Of a stretch of DNA of 64,000 nucleotides, positions 39,412-47,137 are shown in pieces. The notes beneath the pieces were generated by a model, which saw nothing but the letters and a program-made list of their open reading frames with translations, was not told the origin of the DNA and searched no databases. Every line of letters starts with the position of its first letter. Positions within the stretch are counted from its first letter, which is position 1. The translations under genes were made by a program, and so were the position numbers. The stretch comes from a virus, in the IMG/VR virus record IMGVR_UViG_3300017963_000273, positions 1-64,000 of that record, one strand, 5' to 3'.

Positions 39412-39714
39412 ATGACCATGAAAAAGTTTCTTGAATCATATAATAAAGCTCTAGATGATCTAGAAAATTTAGATGAAGCAATTAAGAAGACTGTTTCCAG
39501 AACAAAAGATGGGAAAGTTAATGTTTCATACAAATCTACTAGATCAGGTTATAGAGTAAAGAAAATTAAAGGTAGACCTGTCGAAGTTCGTATGTCACCA
39601 ATTGAAAGACGACATCGTTCAGAAGCTGCTAAGAAAGCTGCTAAGAAACGTAAAAATAAGACTAAAGTTAAGAAAAGTCAAACACGCGTTAAGAAAAAGA
39701 AGTTACGTAAATAA
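39412..39714 (+). CDS. Small very basic protein (100 aa), capsid-targeting-like start
   Basis: MTMKKFLESYNKALDDLENL with LDE|A about residues 20-23 (and FLE|S at 6-8). The C-terminal 45 residues are Lys/Arg-rich (SEAAKKAAKKRKNKTKVKKS), suited to binding DNA. A basic internal protein would resemble T4 IP-type proteins packed with the genome. The RRHRSEAAKKAAKKRK part also occurs in other small phage proteins. Confidence 0.6.
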   Translation: MTMKKFLESYNKALDDLENLDEAIKKTVSRTKDGKVNVSYKSTRSGYRVKKIKGRPVEVRMSPIERRHRSEAAKKAAKKRKNKTKVKKSQTRVKKKKLRK

Positions 39715-39715
39715 A

Positions 39716-40006
39716 ATGAAATTCGAAAATCTTAAACTTTTCCTAGAAACTAATGTTGCTGACGAAGAATTACTTAGATTATTTACTTCTAATGTTATTG
39801 ATGCAGCTAATCAGCATGAAGCAAGACAAATTGCAGCTCAATATAAAGCTGTTTTAGAAGAGCCAGATTCAGATTATCATTATCTTGCCAAACCATATGA
39901 AGTTGTTATGAGACAAGCTGTGGGTTATTGGAAAGTTAATAAAAAGGCGCCAACTAAAGAGTGGCTTTTAGATAAGATGGAAGTAGCAAAGCAAAAATTT
40001 CTGTAA
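39716..40006 (+). CDS. Hypothetical protein (96 aa)
   Basis: Start taken at MKFENLKLFLETNVADEEL, one base after the previous stop; the longer frame would overlap that gene. The start recalls the shared leader but the site (FLE|T) is imperfect. Helical, with VIDAANQHEARQIAAQYKAV and a conserved-looking AVGYWKVNKKAPTKEWLLDK. Precedes the tail sheath. Confidence 0.6.
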   Translation: MKFENLKLFLETNVADEELLRLFTSNVIDAANQHEARQIAAQYKAVLEEPDSDYHYLAKPYEVVMRQAVGYWKVNKKAPTKEWLLDKMEVAKQKFL

Positions 40007-40045
40007 GACAATATTTATATTTTCAAAATAGAAAATCAAATTATT

Positions 40046-40053
40046 TATAAATA
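40046..40053 (+). promoter_or_regulatory. T4-type late promoter before tail sheath
   Basis: TATAAATA 30 bases before the sheath ATG, with GAGGAG in between as ribosome site. Confidence 0.75.
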
Positions 40054-40082
40054 AATATGAAAACTAAAGAGGAGATTTCATA

Positions 40083-42230
40083 ATGCCAATTAGACAAATT
40101 AATAGTCCTGGTGTTGAGATTCGTGAAATCGATAAAAGTCAGGCAACTCCTACTATTGTTGGAACTGGCGTACTCGTCATGGGTTATGCTAACAAAGGTG
40201 AAGCATATAATCCTGTTGATGTAATTTCGATCTCAGATCTGGAAACAAATTTCGGTAAACCAACCAATGAAGCCGAGAGATATTTTTATTATACCTGTAG
40301 CGAAGTTCTTAATGAGAACGGTAGTCTTGTTGCAGCTAAATTGCCATATAGTAATGACATGGATACTAAGTATAAGTACGTTTCTGTGAATGTAGATGGT
40401 GGTACTACACCTAATCAAGTAGATATTGCTACTGTATCTGCCGATCTTCCTGAGATCAGCGGTGCTGTTATTGAACTTGAAAGTACTTCTGCTACTCTTG
40501 CTAACTTTGTAAAAGTTACTGCTTCTACTGTTAGTGAAATTGATAGAGATGATTATGATGTTCTTGCTGCTGGTGGAACATTTGCTGATCCTGGTGGTGG
40601 CGAATTTGTAATTGTTAACGAACTTAAAGATACTCGTACTGGAGCAAAATTTGACGAAGGTTTATTCGTTACAGTTGTGGATCCAATTCACGGTATGCTT
40701 GCTCAACGTGCAATTGCAGATCCATCTACTCCTGATGCTGATATTATGAAAATTATAGCTGAGGGTGAACTTAGTGGTAGTACCTTTATTGATAATCTTT
40801 CTGCTACATACGCAGGATCTTCAATATCTGAAAATATGATGAATTATTTCCCTGCTATTGAGTTTGTTGACAATGGTACAAATATCTCTAATGAATTCAG
40901 TGATTATGTAACTGTTATTGTTTCAAAAACAGTTTCTAATCCTAATAGTAATGGAGATCTTAACGTTGTTATTCAAGAAGCATGGTCTGGTTCACTTAAA
41001 AATACTGCTATTGATACATCAACTGGTCAATCAACATATATCGGTGACGTAATTAATCGTAATTCAGTTTATATTAAATGGTATGCAACAAATCCATCTA
41101 ATGCAACTACACTTGCTGGTAATATTGCTGATACTGATTGTTTCTATACTATTCCGCAAGATATTAGTCTTGCAACATTTACAGCAGCTGAAGCCGTTAA
41201 AACTATTGTTGGTCAAAGCGTTGTTCCTGATATGGAAATTGTAATGGAAAAAGTTGCTAATATTGATGATCGTCAGATTGATATTGTTGTTGATGGTGGA
41301 CTTTCCACTATTTCACAGTTTGTTACTTCTGGTGTATTTGATCCAATTAATAAAGCTATTAGTCCTGGTGCATCATATCCAATTACAAGTTCTACTGATA
41401 CATCTAAATGGCGTGCCGTTGCAACAGCAATTGATAATTTCTGTAAGAATGTTCGTAAAGATTGTATGGGTATTGTCGATGTTCCTCGTAACCTCGTACT
41501 TGATGCAGATAAAAAGTATATTAGAAAGACTGCTCCTACTCAGACTTTCTCTAATACCATTGCACCAAAACTTAAATTCTGTACTGGTCTAAACAGTAGC
41601 TATCTTGCAGCTTATTCAGATTGGACACGTGTTTTTGATACTCATAGTGGACTTGATGTCTGGCTTCCAGAATCTATTAAAGCAGCTGGAGTTTATATTC
41701 GTACCGATAGAGTTGGTAATATTTGGGATGCACCTGCAGGTGTTAATCGTGGTATTATGAATGGTGTTAATGACCTCGCCTTTAATCCACGTGAAAAAGA
41801 AGCATCGCAGTTGTATACTAAATCATTCAACTATGCTAAACAGTATCCGTTAGATGGTTTTGTACTTGAAGGTCAGAAAACCACACAAGTTAAACCATCT
41901 GCATTTGATCGCGTTAATGTTCGCCGTCTATTCCTTAGACTTGAACGTTTCGTATATCAAATTTCCAGATACTTTGTTATGGAACCAAATAATGTGTTCA
42001 CACGTCGCCGCCTCGTTGCAGCAATTGAACCATTGTTCCAGACAATTAAGGCTGAAGGTGGATTATATGATTTCAGAATCGTATGTGATGAAACTAATAA
42101 CACACCAACAGTTATTGATAATAATGAATTGAAAGTTGCAATCTTATTGAAACCTGTGCGTACAGCAGAGTTCATTTTAGTAGACTTTATTGCTACTAGA
42201 ACAGATGCGAATTTCGATGAGTTTCTATAA
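40083..42230 (+). CDS. 18: Tail sheath protein gp18
   Basis: 715 aa (T4 gp18 is 659). The start INSPGVEIREIDKSQATPTI is the sheath signature; the C-terminal core with SGLDVWLPESIKAAGVYIRT, RVGNIWDAPAGVNRGIMNGV, AFDRVNVRRLFLRLERFVYQ and RRLVAAIEPLFQTIKA is strongly conserved. It forms the contractile sheath. Has its own late promoter and a downstream terminator, allowing high monocistronic expression. Confidence 0.97.
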   Translation: MPIRQINSPGVEIREIDKSQATPTIVGTGVLVMGYANKGEAYNPVDVISISDLETNFGKPTNEAERYFYYTCSEVLNENGSLVAAKLPYSNDMDTKYKYVSVNVDGGTTPNQVDIATVSADLPEISGAVIELESTSATLANFVKVTASTVSEIDRDDYDVLAAGGTFADPGGGEFVIVNELKDTRTGAKFDEGLFVTVVDPIHGMLAQRAIADPSTPDADIMKIIAEGELSGSTFIDNLSATYAGSSISENMMNYFPAIEFVDNGTNISNEFSDYVTVIVSKTVSNPNSNGDLNVVIQEAWSGSLKNTAIDTSTGQSTYIGDVINRNSVYIKWYATNPSNATTLAGNIADTDCFYTIPQDISLATFTAAEAVKTIVGQSVVPDMEIVMEKVANIDDRQIDIVVDGGLSTISQFVTSGVFDPINKAISPGASYPITSSTDTSKWRAVATAIDNFCKNVRKDCMGIVDVPRNLVLDADKKYIRKTAPTQTFSNTIAPKLKFCTGLNSSYLAAYSDWTRVFDTHSGLDVWLPESIKAAGVYIRTDRVGNIWDAPAGVNRGIMNGVNDLAFNPREKEASQLYTKSFNYAKQYPLDGFVLEGQKTTQVKPSAFDRVNVRRLFLRLERFVYQISRYFVMEPNNVFTRRRLVAAIEPLFQTIKAEGGLYDFRIVCDETNNTPTVIDNNELKVAILLKPVRTAEFILVDFIATRTDANFDEFL

Positions 42231-42245
42231 AAACTAATAATTATA

Positions 42246-42272
42246 GGGGGTAGTTAGACTACCCCCGTTTTT
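42246..42272 (+). terminator. Rho-independent terminator after tail sheath
   Basis: GGGGGTAG-TTAGA-CTACCCCC followed by GTTTTT. Confidence 0.9.
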
Positions 42273-42282
42273 GGAGAAAATA

Positions 42283-42813
42283 ATGAGTAAATTTAAAACA
42301 ATGTACAAAAAAACTATGACTGATCTTAAGAAACTTAAAGAAAGTTATGGTTATGAAATTGATGAAGATGAAGAATTAGATAGTGGTGGTATAGTTAGTA
42401 CTAATGATGAAAATTTTCATAAAACACCAGTATTTAAAAAGGTAGTTAATGTAATTCAATCAATTGTAGGAAGTGAAGAACAAGAATCAGCTTGGTCTGG
42501 TCAGTTTGAAATTGAAGATTTACCTGAAGATATTGATTGGGCTACTGTTTTTGTAACTGATGAAGGTATACTTAATTGGGTCGTTAAAAAAGGTCCTGAT
42601 GGTTATGCTGAATTAGAAGTAGAAGGTAATATTATTAAATGTGAAGATCCAGATGAATCATTCGAAATTTTCCAAGGATATTCTGATGTTGATGTTGACG
42701 GAGCATTAGCAACAAAACCTACTGAAGAAGTTAAAGAAAAATTTAAACTACCTTCAAAGAAAGTTATTGCTGCTAAGAAAAAAGAGTTCGAAGCATCAAA
42801 GAAAAACAAATAA
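42283..42813 (+). CDS. Putative internal head protein (capsid-targeting-like start), 176 aa
   Basis: Start MSKFKTMYKKTMTDLKKLKE with GGAG 6 bases upstream; LKE|S about residue 20. Acidic segment (EIDEDEELDSGG), then a small domain (KKVVNVIQSIVGSEEQESAW, IDWATVFVTDEGILNWVVKK) and a basic C-terminal tail (KLPSKKVIAAKKKEF). Function unknown. Confidence 0.55.
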   Translation: MSKFKTMYKKTMTDLKKLKESYGYEIDEDEELDSGGIVSTNDENFHKTPVFKKVVNVIQSIVGSEEQESAWSGQFEIEDLPEDIDWATVFVTDEGILNWVVKKGPDGYAELEVEGNIIKCEDPDESFEIFQGYSDVDVDGALATKPTEEVKEKFKLPSKKVIAAKKKEFEASKKNK

Positions 42814-42840
42814 AATTTAAATACATTGGTCATGTGTTTC

Positions 42841-42877
42841 GGGCGGCAAATTAATTTTTGCCGCCCGTTTACTTTTA
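42841..42877 (+). terminator. Rho-independent terminator
   Basis: GGGCGGCAAA-TTAATT-TTTGCCGCCC followed by GTTTACTTTT, between the 176-aa gene and GroES. Confidence 0.9.
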
Positions 42878-42922
42878 AAAAATCATGATTATATATTACC
42901 AAACCTAAAAGGAATTTTTGAA

Positions 42923-43210
42923 ATGGAAATTAAGCCGGTAGGTAGAAATATTTTAGTTGAAAAAGAAAAAGTAGAATCTAATATGGAAGGTGGAATTTAT
43001 CTTCCAGATTCAGCAAATGATAATCAATCATTTGAGGCAGTTATTAAAGCTGTTGGAAGCGAAGGCCTTAGAGATGAAGATGGTCTTATTGAATTTAATG
43101 TTAAAGTAGGAGATAAAGTTCTCCTTTCTAAATATGAAGGTAACGAAGTTAAAGTTGGCGAAGAAGAATTAATGTTTGTAACAGAGAATGATATCTTAGC
43201 TATAATTTGA
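42923..43210 (+). CDS. groES: GroES-type co-chaperonin
   Basis: 95 aa, the normal GroES length. IKPVGRNILVEKEKVESNME, mobile-loop region GGIYLPDSANDN, then VKVGDKVLLSKYEGNEVKVG and EELMFVTENDILAI. It would pair with host GroEL to fold phage proteins, replacing host GroES as T4 gp31 does for capsid gp23. Unlike gp31 it keeps clear sequence similarity to bacterial GroES. Confidence 0.93.
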   Translation: MEIKPVGRNILVEKEKVESNMEGGIYLPDSANDNQSFEAVIKAVGSEGLRDEDGLIEFNVKVGDKVLLSKYEGNEVKVGEEELMFVTENDILAII

Positions 43211-43218
43211 GGTAAAAA

Positions 43219-43368
43219 ATGACTATCCTATATTTAACCACATTAATAGTCTGTCTATTAATTGGTGCTACAGTAATTGCAGTTGGCGCAAAATATATTA
43301 TAGATGGAATCAAAATGGATAAACCAGAACCAACAGGATATAATGGAGAAGATTTAAATGAATCATGA
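43219..43368 (+). CDS. Small single-pass membrane protein (49 aa)
   Basis: ATG follows GAGGT 6 bases upstream and opens 49 codons: MTILYLTTLIVCLLIGATVI then AVGAKYIIDG, an uninterrupted hydrophobic helix of about 22 residues, with a short polar C-terminal tail (KMDKPEPTGYNGEDL). The stop overlaps the next start by 11 bases. A small holin-like or envelope-interacting role is possible, not shown. Confidence 0.65.
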   Translation: MTILYLTTLIVCLLIGATVIAVGAKYIIDGIKMDKPEPTGYNGEDLNES

Positions 43369-43648
43369 AGGTTTTATAAAAGAATTACAAGATGTACCAA
43401 TGGGTCAGGAAAATGAATGGGTTGAAGTTGATACAGTAGATATGACTGAAGAACAATTTGAAAGATTTGAAGGTGATGATCAACCAGTTGTTCAACCAGA
43501 TGATAGTCAACTTGGACAAATGTTGCAAATGTTGCAAAAGAAACGTCGTTTTACTGAAATGAAAGAAGCTAAAGCGTTAGTTAAGAAAACTAAAAATCGT
43601 GTAAAAAATAAGCAGGCAAGAAAAGCTCGTAAGAAAAATCGAAAGTAA
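43358..43648 (+). CDS. Hypothetical protein, acidic N-terminus and basic tail (96 aa)
   Basis: MNHEGFIKELQDVPMGQENE followed by an acidic middle, a Gln/Met repeat (LGQMLQMLQKK) and a Lys/Arg-rich C-terminal 30 residues (KKTKNRVKNKQARKARKKNR). The basic tail resembles that of the protein at 39412, hinting at DNA contact within the virion. Family unknown. Confidence 0.6.
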   Translation: MNHEGFIKELQDVPMGQENEWVEVDTVDMTEEQFERFEGDDQPVVQPDDSQLGQMLQMLQKKRRFTEMKEAKALVKKTKNRVKNKQARKARKKNRK

Positions 43649-43683
43649 ATAAATAGTATTAATGACTATTTAGGAGTTTAATA

Positions 43684-44211
43684 ATGTCTAACAAAGTTTA
43701 TAAACAAGCATATAGAGAAATGCTTTTAGAAAATGAACAAGGTGCAGTTACACCAGAAAAACCAGCTGCTCCAGTTCAAAAAACTACAAATTCTGAACTT
43801 ACAACTTCAAATGAAACTTCATGGGAAAAAGTTCCAGAAAACGCTGAAGAAATTAAAGCTGAAATTATTACTTCTGTTTCTAGTATTACAGGAAACGAAA
43901 ATTCTCAGGCTTATAAATCAAAAAATCGTTCTGGTAATGATCAGATAATGTTTGAAATGGATATTGAAGTGCTACGCACAGAAGATATTCAAGAACTTAT
44001 TAAAAATGGTATGGCTGCTGTTTATTTTAAAGATGGTATTGTATGGCCTGTTTTTGTTGGTGAAGTACTTTCTCAGCAAGAAATGGAAGATACTAAACCT
44101 GATAAACCGCTTCCTGATACTGATAATGATTTTAATAAACCAAGTCCATCTCCTGAACAAAAATCAGTAGAACCAGAAAAGAACGAAGAAGCACCTAAAA
44201 CGAGCGAATAA
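43684..44211 (+). CDS. Hypothetical virion-type protein (175 aa), weak capsid-targeting start
   Basis: MSNKVYKQAYREMLLENEQG (LLE|N at residues 14-16) resembles the leader of the 140-aa protein at 38923. A Pro/Ala/Thr-rich linker follows, then a domain (EEIKAEIITSVSSITGNENS, IQELIKNGMAAVYFKDGIVW) and an acidic Pro-rich end. Family unknown. Confidence 0.55.
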   Translation: MSNKVYKQAYREMLLENEQGAVTPEKPAAPVQKTTNSELTTSNETSWEKVPENAEEIKAEIITSVSSITGNENSQAYKSKNRSGNDQIMFEMDIEVLRTEDIQELIKNGMAAVYFKDGIVWPVFVGEVLSQQEMEDTKPDKPLPDTDNDFNKPSPSPEQKSVEPEKNEEAPKTSE

Positions 44212-44214
44212 AGA

Positions 44215-44937
44215 ATGAAGTTTTCTAGAGAATTGAGAAAAATTGCTGAAGTAATTGACGAAGCAATATGTGAAGATTTTGTATCTTTCCAAATGGTTGG
44301 AAATACAGGTGATGTTTATTTTCTCCGTAATGTAGAAACAGGAAAAGAACCAAAAGTTATTGATAATTTTTCCAATAATGATTATTGGGATGCTTTTGCT
44401 GGTAATGATGAACATGTTATAGAAAATGATTTTGATTGGAAAAAAATTGGTGATGAAATGCCAATGATATCTTTCCGTTTAGAAAAGATGTCAGTTAGAG
44501 ATCAAAAATTACATGTTATTACAGGTCCATCTATTTCAAATCTTGCGATTCAAATGGATAATATTATCTTCGATATTTTTGAAGAACATGGTGAAAAAGT
44601 TAATGTTGGTAATTTTTATGATCAAGATTTTTATACAAAAGTTTTGATGGAATCACAAAAAATTGCAATTAATTCAAAACGTGGTCCATGTACTGCAATT
44701 TTGACACCATTCAAATTTGAACCAGATTATAAAATTATGAAAGATCGTTATGTCGATTGTGGTAGAAAAAATATTGTAATGACTTTTAAAGGTATAACAT
44801 GTTATGATGCTGCAATTGTGGTTGTTCCAACATCATTAACTGAAAAAAGTGACTTCGGGAGAGTTACAGAAGTCTCTATGTCATTTTATGCAATTCCAGT
44901 AAATGTTGATAAATACGCAAGAATTTTAATTACTTAG
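44215..44937 (+). CDS. Hypothetical structural protein (240 aa), possible capsid-targeting start
   Basis: MKFSRELRKIAEVIDEAICE has candidate sites IAE|V and IDE|A. The rest is a folded alpha/beta protein (FVSFQMVGNTGDVYFLRN, MISFRLEKMSVRDQKLHVIT, IVMTFKGITCYDAAIVVVPT) too large and regular for a typical internal peptide. Could be a head or tail completion protein; no T4 counterpart identified. Starts 3 bases after the previous gene. Confidence 0.55.
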   Translation: MKFSRELRKIAEVIDEAICEDFVSFQMVGNTGDVYFLRNVETGKEPKVIDNFSNNDYWDAFAGNDEHVIENDFDWKKIGDEMPMISFRLEKMSVRDQKLHVITGPSISNLAIQMDNIIFDIFEEHGEKVNVGNFYDQDFYTKVLMESQKIAINSKRGPCTAILTPFKFEPDYKIMKDRYVDCGRKNIVMTFKGITCYDAAIVVVPTSLTEKSDFGRVTEVSMSFYAIPVNVDKYARILIT

Positions 44938-45355
44938 GTGCTTGTTGTTGCTGTTGTTGAGGTGGCATCATTGAATGTTTCTTAAAATCTTCAAAAGACA
45001 TTGATTTATGAACTTCAACTTTATCAATAGTATGTTTTGGAAGTGATTTTTCATTAATTTTCTTTGAGTATACAATAATGTTATACAGGCGTTTCGACGT
45101 CTGTATTTCTATTGTATTCTTGATTTGAATATCATTAAAATGATATAATCTTCGCCACTGAGCTTCTCTAACAACTTCATAATTTTCCATTTTTGTACGA
45201 AGTTCAATATTTTGATCTTTTAAATTATCAATAGTAGTAAAAATCCATGTTCCAGCGCCAACCACAATAGTTCCAATTGCTCCAGTTAAGCCCCACTTTT
45301 TGAGAAACGCCCAAATTTTTGATGTTGGTTTTGTTTCAGTTTTATCGTTCGACAT
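44930..45355 (-). CDS. Membrane-anchored coiled-coil protein (141 aa), spanin- or holin-like possibility
   Basis: Start taken at MSNDKTETKPTSKIWAFLKK with AGGAG 8 bases upstream. A hydrophobic segment about residues 22-42 (GLTGAIGTIVVGAGTWIFTT) is followed by a coiled coil (IDNLKDQNIELRTKMENYEV) and a basic region ending in a Gln-run (PPQQQQQQAPK). The topology, one N-terminal TM helix and a periplasmic coiled coil, fits an inner-membrane spanin, but this is inference. Confidence 0.55.
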   Translation of the reverse strand: MSNDKTETKPTSKIWAFLKKWGLTGAIGTIVVGAGTWIFTTIDNLKDQNIELRTKMENYEVVREAQWRRLYHFNDIQIKNTIEIQTSKRLYNIIVYSKKINEKSLPKHTIDKVEVHKSMSFEDFKKHSMMPPQQQQQQAPK

Positions 45356-45372
45356 AATGGTTCTCCTTTTCA

Positions 45373-45384
45373 TATTTATAAATA
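45373..45384. promoter_or_regulatory. Overlapping divergent late promoters
   Basis: TATTTATAAATA again supplies TATAAATA on both strands between the divergent genes at 45355 (minus) and 45415 (plus), exactly the arrangement at 39376. Confidence 0.65.
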
Positions 45385-45414
45385 AATCTATTATGATAAA
45401 AAGAGGTAATCGTA

Positions 45415-46014
45415 ATGAGTAAATTTAATAAAAGATATAAAGAGATTTTAGAAAGTCTTATAAATGAAGAACTAACAGATCAACAAGAATTTGTTAGAAA
45501 TAATGTTACTACTCTTGATGCAGATGTAGTTGCCCAAACATTGGGTGGAGAAGCAACATCTGAAAACGCATATAAAATTGTTAATGATTTTATTGAAGAT
45601 CTTCCAGAAGAAGTTATAGATAGATTAGCTATTTTAATTAGAACTGATGAAACATCAAGTGATGATGAACAAGTTTTTAATAATCTATTGAATAAATTTG
45701 ACGAAAGTCCTAACTTTAATGTTATGGAAATGAGTCCTGCTGCTTATGCGGATCCTGATGTTCCTGCTGGTGAAGCTGCAAAGAAATATATGATAGTTAC
45801 TTGGTCTGAAGATAGAATTAAAGATTGGCTTGGACCTGCTGCTGACGACGAAGATGAAGTAGCTGAAGCACAAGCTCATCATTATGAAATTACTATTTCT
45901 GATGGAATGGTAAGACTTGAAAGAGCAGATATTCCTGTTGGAATTAACGAGCTTGAAATTGAAATTATGGATTTCATCCAGGATGCTGGATATGAAATTA
46001 TAAATGTTGAGTAG
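45415..46014 (+). CDS. Putative internal head protein with LGG-helical domain (199 aa)
   Basis: MSKFNKRYKEILESLINEEL gives ILE|S after residue 13. Residues about 25-80 are paralogous to the domain in the 278-aa protein at 29663 (shared DxxDxVxxLGGxxTxxNAxxIVNxxIxDL). The second half is acidic (PAADDEDEVAEAQAHHYEIT). The two proteins therefore share leader plus first domain but carry different C-termini, as expected for modular injected proteins. Confidence 0.65.
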   Translation: MSKFNKRYKEILESLINEELTDQQEFVRNNVTTLDADVVAQTLGGEATSENAYKIVNDFIEDLPEEVIDRLAILIRTDETSSDDEQVFNNLLNKFDESPNFNVMEMSPAAYADPDVPAGEAAKKYMIVTWSEDRIKDWLGPAADDEDEVAEAQAHHYEITISDGMVRLERADIPVGINELEIEIMDFIQDAGYEIINVE

Positions 46015-46015
46015 T

Positions 46016-46102
46016 TGGCGGAAGTGGTGGGACTCAAACCCACAAACCCTTATGGATTTACTTGTTTTCGAAACAAGCTCCTCATTCAGCCGGATCACTT
46101 CC
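46016..46102 (-). tRNA. tRNA-Ser(CGA)
   Basis: Acceptor GGAAGTG/CACTTCC, anticodon stem CTTGT/ACAAG, loop TTCGAAA (CGA), class II variable arm as expected for Ser, T-arm GTGGG-TTTGAGT-CCCAC, discriminator G, CCA encoded. Confidence 0.9.
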
Positions 46103-46322
46103 GTTTAACAAATAACTTACAATGACACTGTCCCTTTTTGTTGATGTCATCTAAATGATTATCACAGGGACAGCGGTTTTCTTCACACCTTATTGCACAG
46201 CAAGGACAATGTCCTTCGTTACGATTAATTGCATCAATAATTTTGATTGCATTTGGTGACATGTCAATTCCATTGTTTTCACAATGTTTTAACGCTTTTT
46301 CATAAGTAATATATTGTTTCAT
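46095..46322 (-). CDS. Ferredoxin-thioredoxin reductase catalytic-like protein (75 aa)
   Basis: Start taken at MKQYITYEKALKHCENNGID. The second half has the FTR beta-chain pattern of three CxC pairs: HCPCCAIRCEENRCPC, then GQCHCKLFV, with NAIKIIDAINRNEG before it. FTR beta binds a 4Fe-4S cluster beside a redox disulfide and transfers electrons from ferredoxin to thioredoxin. At 75 aa it is shorter than plant or cyanobacterial FTR beta but fits compact bacterial and archaeal forms. A phage copy could act on thioredoxin-dependent enzymes such as ribonucleotide reductase. Confidence 0.65.
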   Translation of the reverse strand: MKQYITYEKALKHCENNGIDMSPNAIKIIDAINRNEGHCPCCAIRCEENRCPCDNHLDDINKKGQCHCKLFVKRK

Positions 46323-46331
46323 AAGAAAAAT

Positions 46332-46405
46332 TGGCAGTCCCAGACAGAGTCGAACTGTCACCAACCGGACCAGAACCGGTCGCACTACCATTATGCTATG
46401 GGACA
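46332..46405 (-). tRNA. tRNA-Gln(CTG)
   Basis: Acceptor with weak 1-72 pair (TGTCCCA/TGGGACT), typical for Gln. Anticodon stem ACCGG/CCGGT, loop TTCTGGT (CTG), T-arm GACAG-TTCGACT-CTGTC, discriminator G, CCA encoded. Confidence 0.88.
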
Positions 46406-46412
46406 ATGTTAT

Positions 46413-46499
46413 TGGCGGAAGTAGGAGGTGTCGATCCCCAATGACAATGCATCCAACTGTTTTCAAGACAGTGCTTACGGCCGCGTAAGATCTACTTCC
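46413..46499 (-). tRNA. tRNA-Ser(TGA)
   Basis: Acceptor GGAAGTA/TACTTCC, anticodon stem ACTGT/ACAGT, loop CTTGAAA (TGA), class II variable arm, discriminator G, CCA encoded. The T-loop is atypical (ATCGACA). Confidence 0.86.
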
Positions 46500-46501
46500 A
46501 T

Positions 46502-46693
46502 TTATTTTTTACTTCTAATGGTTTTATTCCATTCAATAATTAGTAGATAGATATTTTTATGATAAATAATATCTTTTCCACATTTAGGACATACCGCCAT
46601 TAAATTTCCATCAGATGTTCTAGCGATTGTTGGACTACTACCACAAGAACAAATATCCATTAACATTAATGTTTCTAAATATTCTAAACTCAT
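46502..46693 (-). CDS. Lar-like zinc-ribbon protein (63 aa)
   Basis: Two Cys pairs (DICSCGSSP and AVCPKCGKD) with the trailing IIEWNKTIR match the small Zn-ribbon architecture of Lar/restriction-alleviation proteins and related phage ribbons (CxxCG...V.C..CG......A...WN). Anti-restriction function is plausible for a phage but not demonstrated by sequence alone. Confidence 0.6.
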   Translation of the reverse strand: MSLEYLETLMLMDICSCGSSPTIARTSDGNLMAVCPKCGKDIIYHKNIYLLIIEWNKTIRSKK

Positions 46694-46716
46694 ATGACTT
46701 CTCCCTTTTCATATGA

Positions 46717-46724
46717 TATTTATA
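46717..46724 (-). promoter_or_regulatory. T4-type late promoter
   Basis: TATAAATA on the minus strand between tRNA-Ser(GGA) and the Lar-like gene, 24 bases before its ATG. Confidence 0.55.
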
Positions 46725-46727
46725 ATT

Positions 46728-46815
46728 TGGCGGAGAGTAAGGGATCTGCCCCCTTGAGACAATAAAGCCTTACCCGCTTTCCAGGCGAGCTCCTCGTGCT
46801 ATCCGGACACTCTCC
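46728..46815 (-). tRNA. tRNA-Ser(GGA)
   Basis: Acceptor GGAGAGT/ACTCTCC, anticodon stem CTCGC/GCGGG, loop CTGGAAA (GGA), class II variable arm, CCA encoded. The T-stem AAGGG/CCCTT holds loop GGCAGAT, lacking the TTC motif, so elongation-factor or processing interactions may be altered. Confidence 0.82.
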
Positions 46816-46818
46816 AAA

Positions 46819-46932
46819 TTAAAGATATCTATCTACAATATAATCAACAAACTTACAGTACATTCCATATATCCAAATTATAGTATATAAAATACCACCG
46901 CCAGCAATTACAGCAAATATTGTTTCAATCAT
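46819..46932 (-). CDS. Very small membrane protein (37 aa)
   Basis: ATG follows a weak GAGAAA. The 37 residues MIETIFAVIAGGGILYTIIW, then IYGMYCKFVDYIVDRYL, form one hydrophobic helix with a short basic/aromatic end. It occupies the gap between two tRNAs exactly. Function unknown. Confidence 0.5.
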   Translation of the reverse strand: MIETIFAVIAGGGILYTIIWIYGMYCKFVDYIVDRYL

Positions 46933-46971
46933 TTTAATTTCTCAATTTATATTATTTTAAGTTTTCATCTT

Positions 46972-47048
46972 TGGTAGCCCACCTCGGGGTCGAACCGAGA
47001 AACCCTGGATTTTAAGTCCAGTCCATATGCCAATTCTGGTAGTAGGCC
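46972..47048 (-). tRNA. tRNA-Leu(TAA) with short variable arm
   Basis: Acceptor GGCCTAC/GTGGGCT, anticodon stem CTGGA/TCCAG, loop CTTAAAA (TAA), T-arm CTCGG-TTCGACC-CCGAG, CCA encoded. The variable region is only GGTTT (5 bases), whereas leucine tRNAs are class II. A normal tRNA-Leu(TAA) follows at 47053. Confidence 0.85.
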
Positions 47049-47052
47049 AATT

Positions 47053-47137
47053 TGGTACTTCCGGAGGGATTCGAACCCTCAAACCGATCGGTGCGGCATT
47101 TTAAGTGCCGTGTGTATGCCAATTCCACCACGGAAGC
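47053..47137 (-). tRNA. tRNA-Leu(TAA), class II
   Basis: Acceptor GCTTCCG/CGGAAGT, D-arm TGGTGGAATTGGCA typical for Leu, anticodon stem CGGCA/TGCCG, loop CTTAAAA (TAA), 13-base variable arm, T-arm GAGGG-TTCGAAT-CCCTC, CCA encoded. Confidence 0.92.

Noticed and set aside
44215-44937. Assignment as a gp15 or gp3 tail-completion protein.
   Set aside because: Size is in range but no sequence blocks from either family could be matched; left as unknown structural protein.
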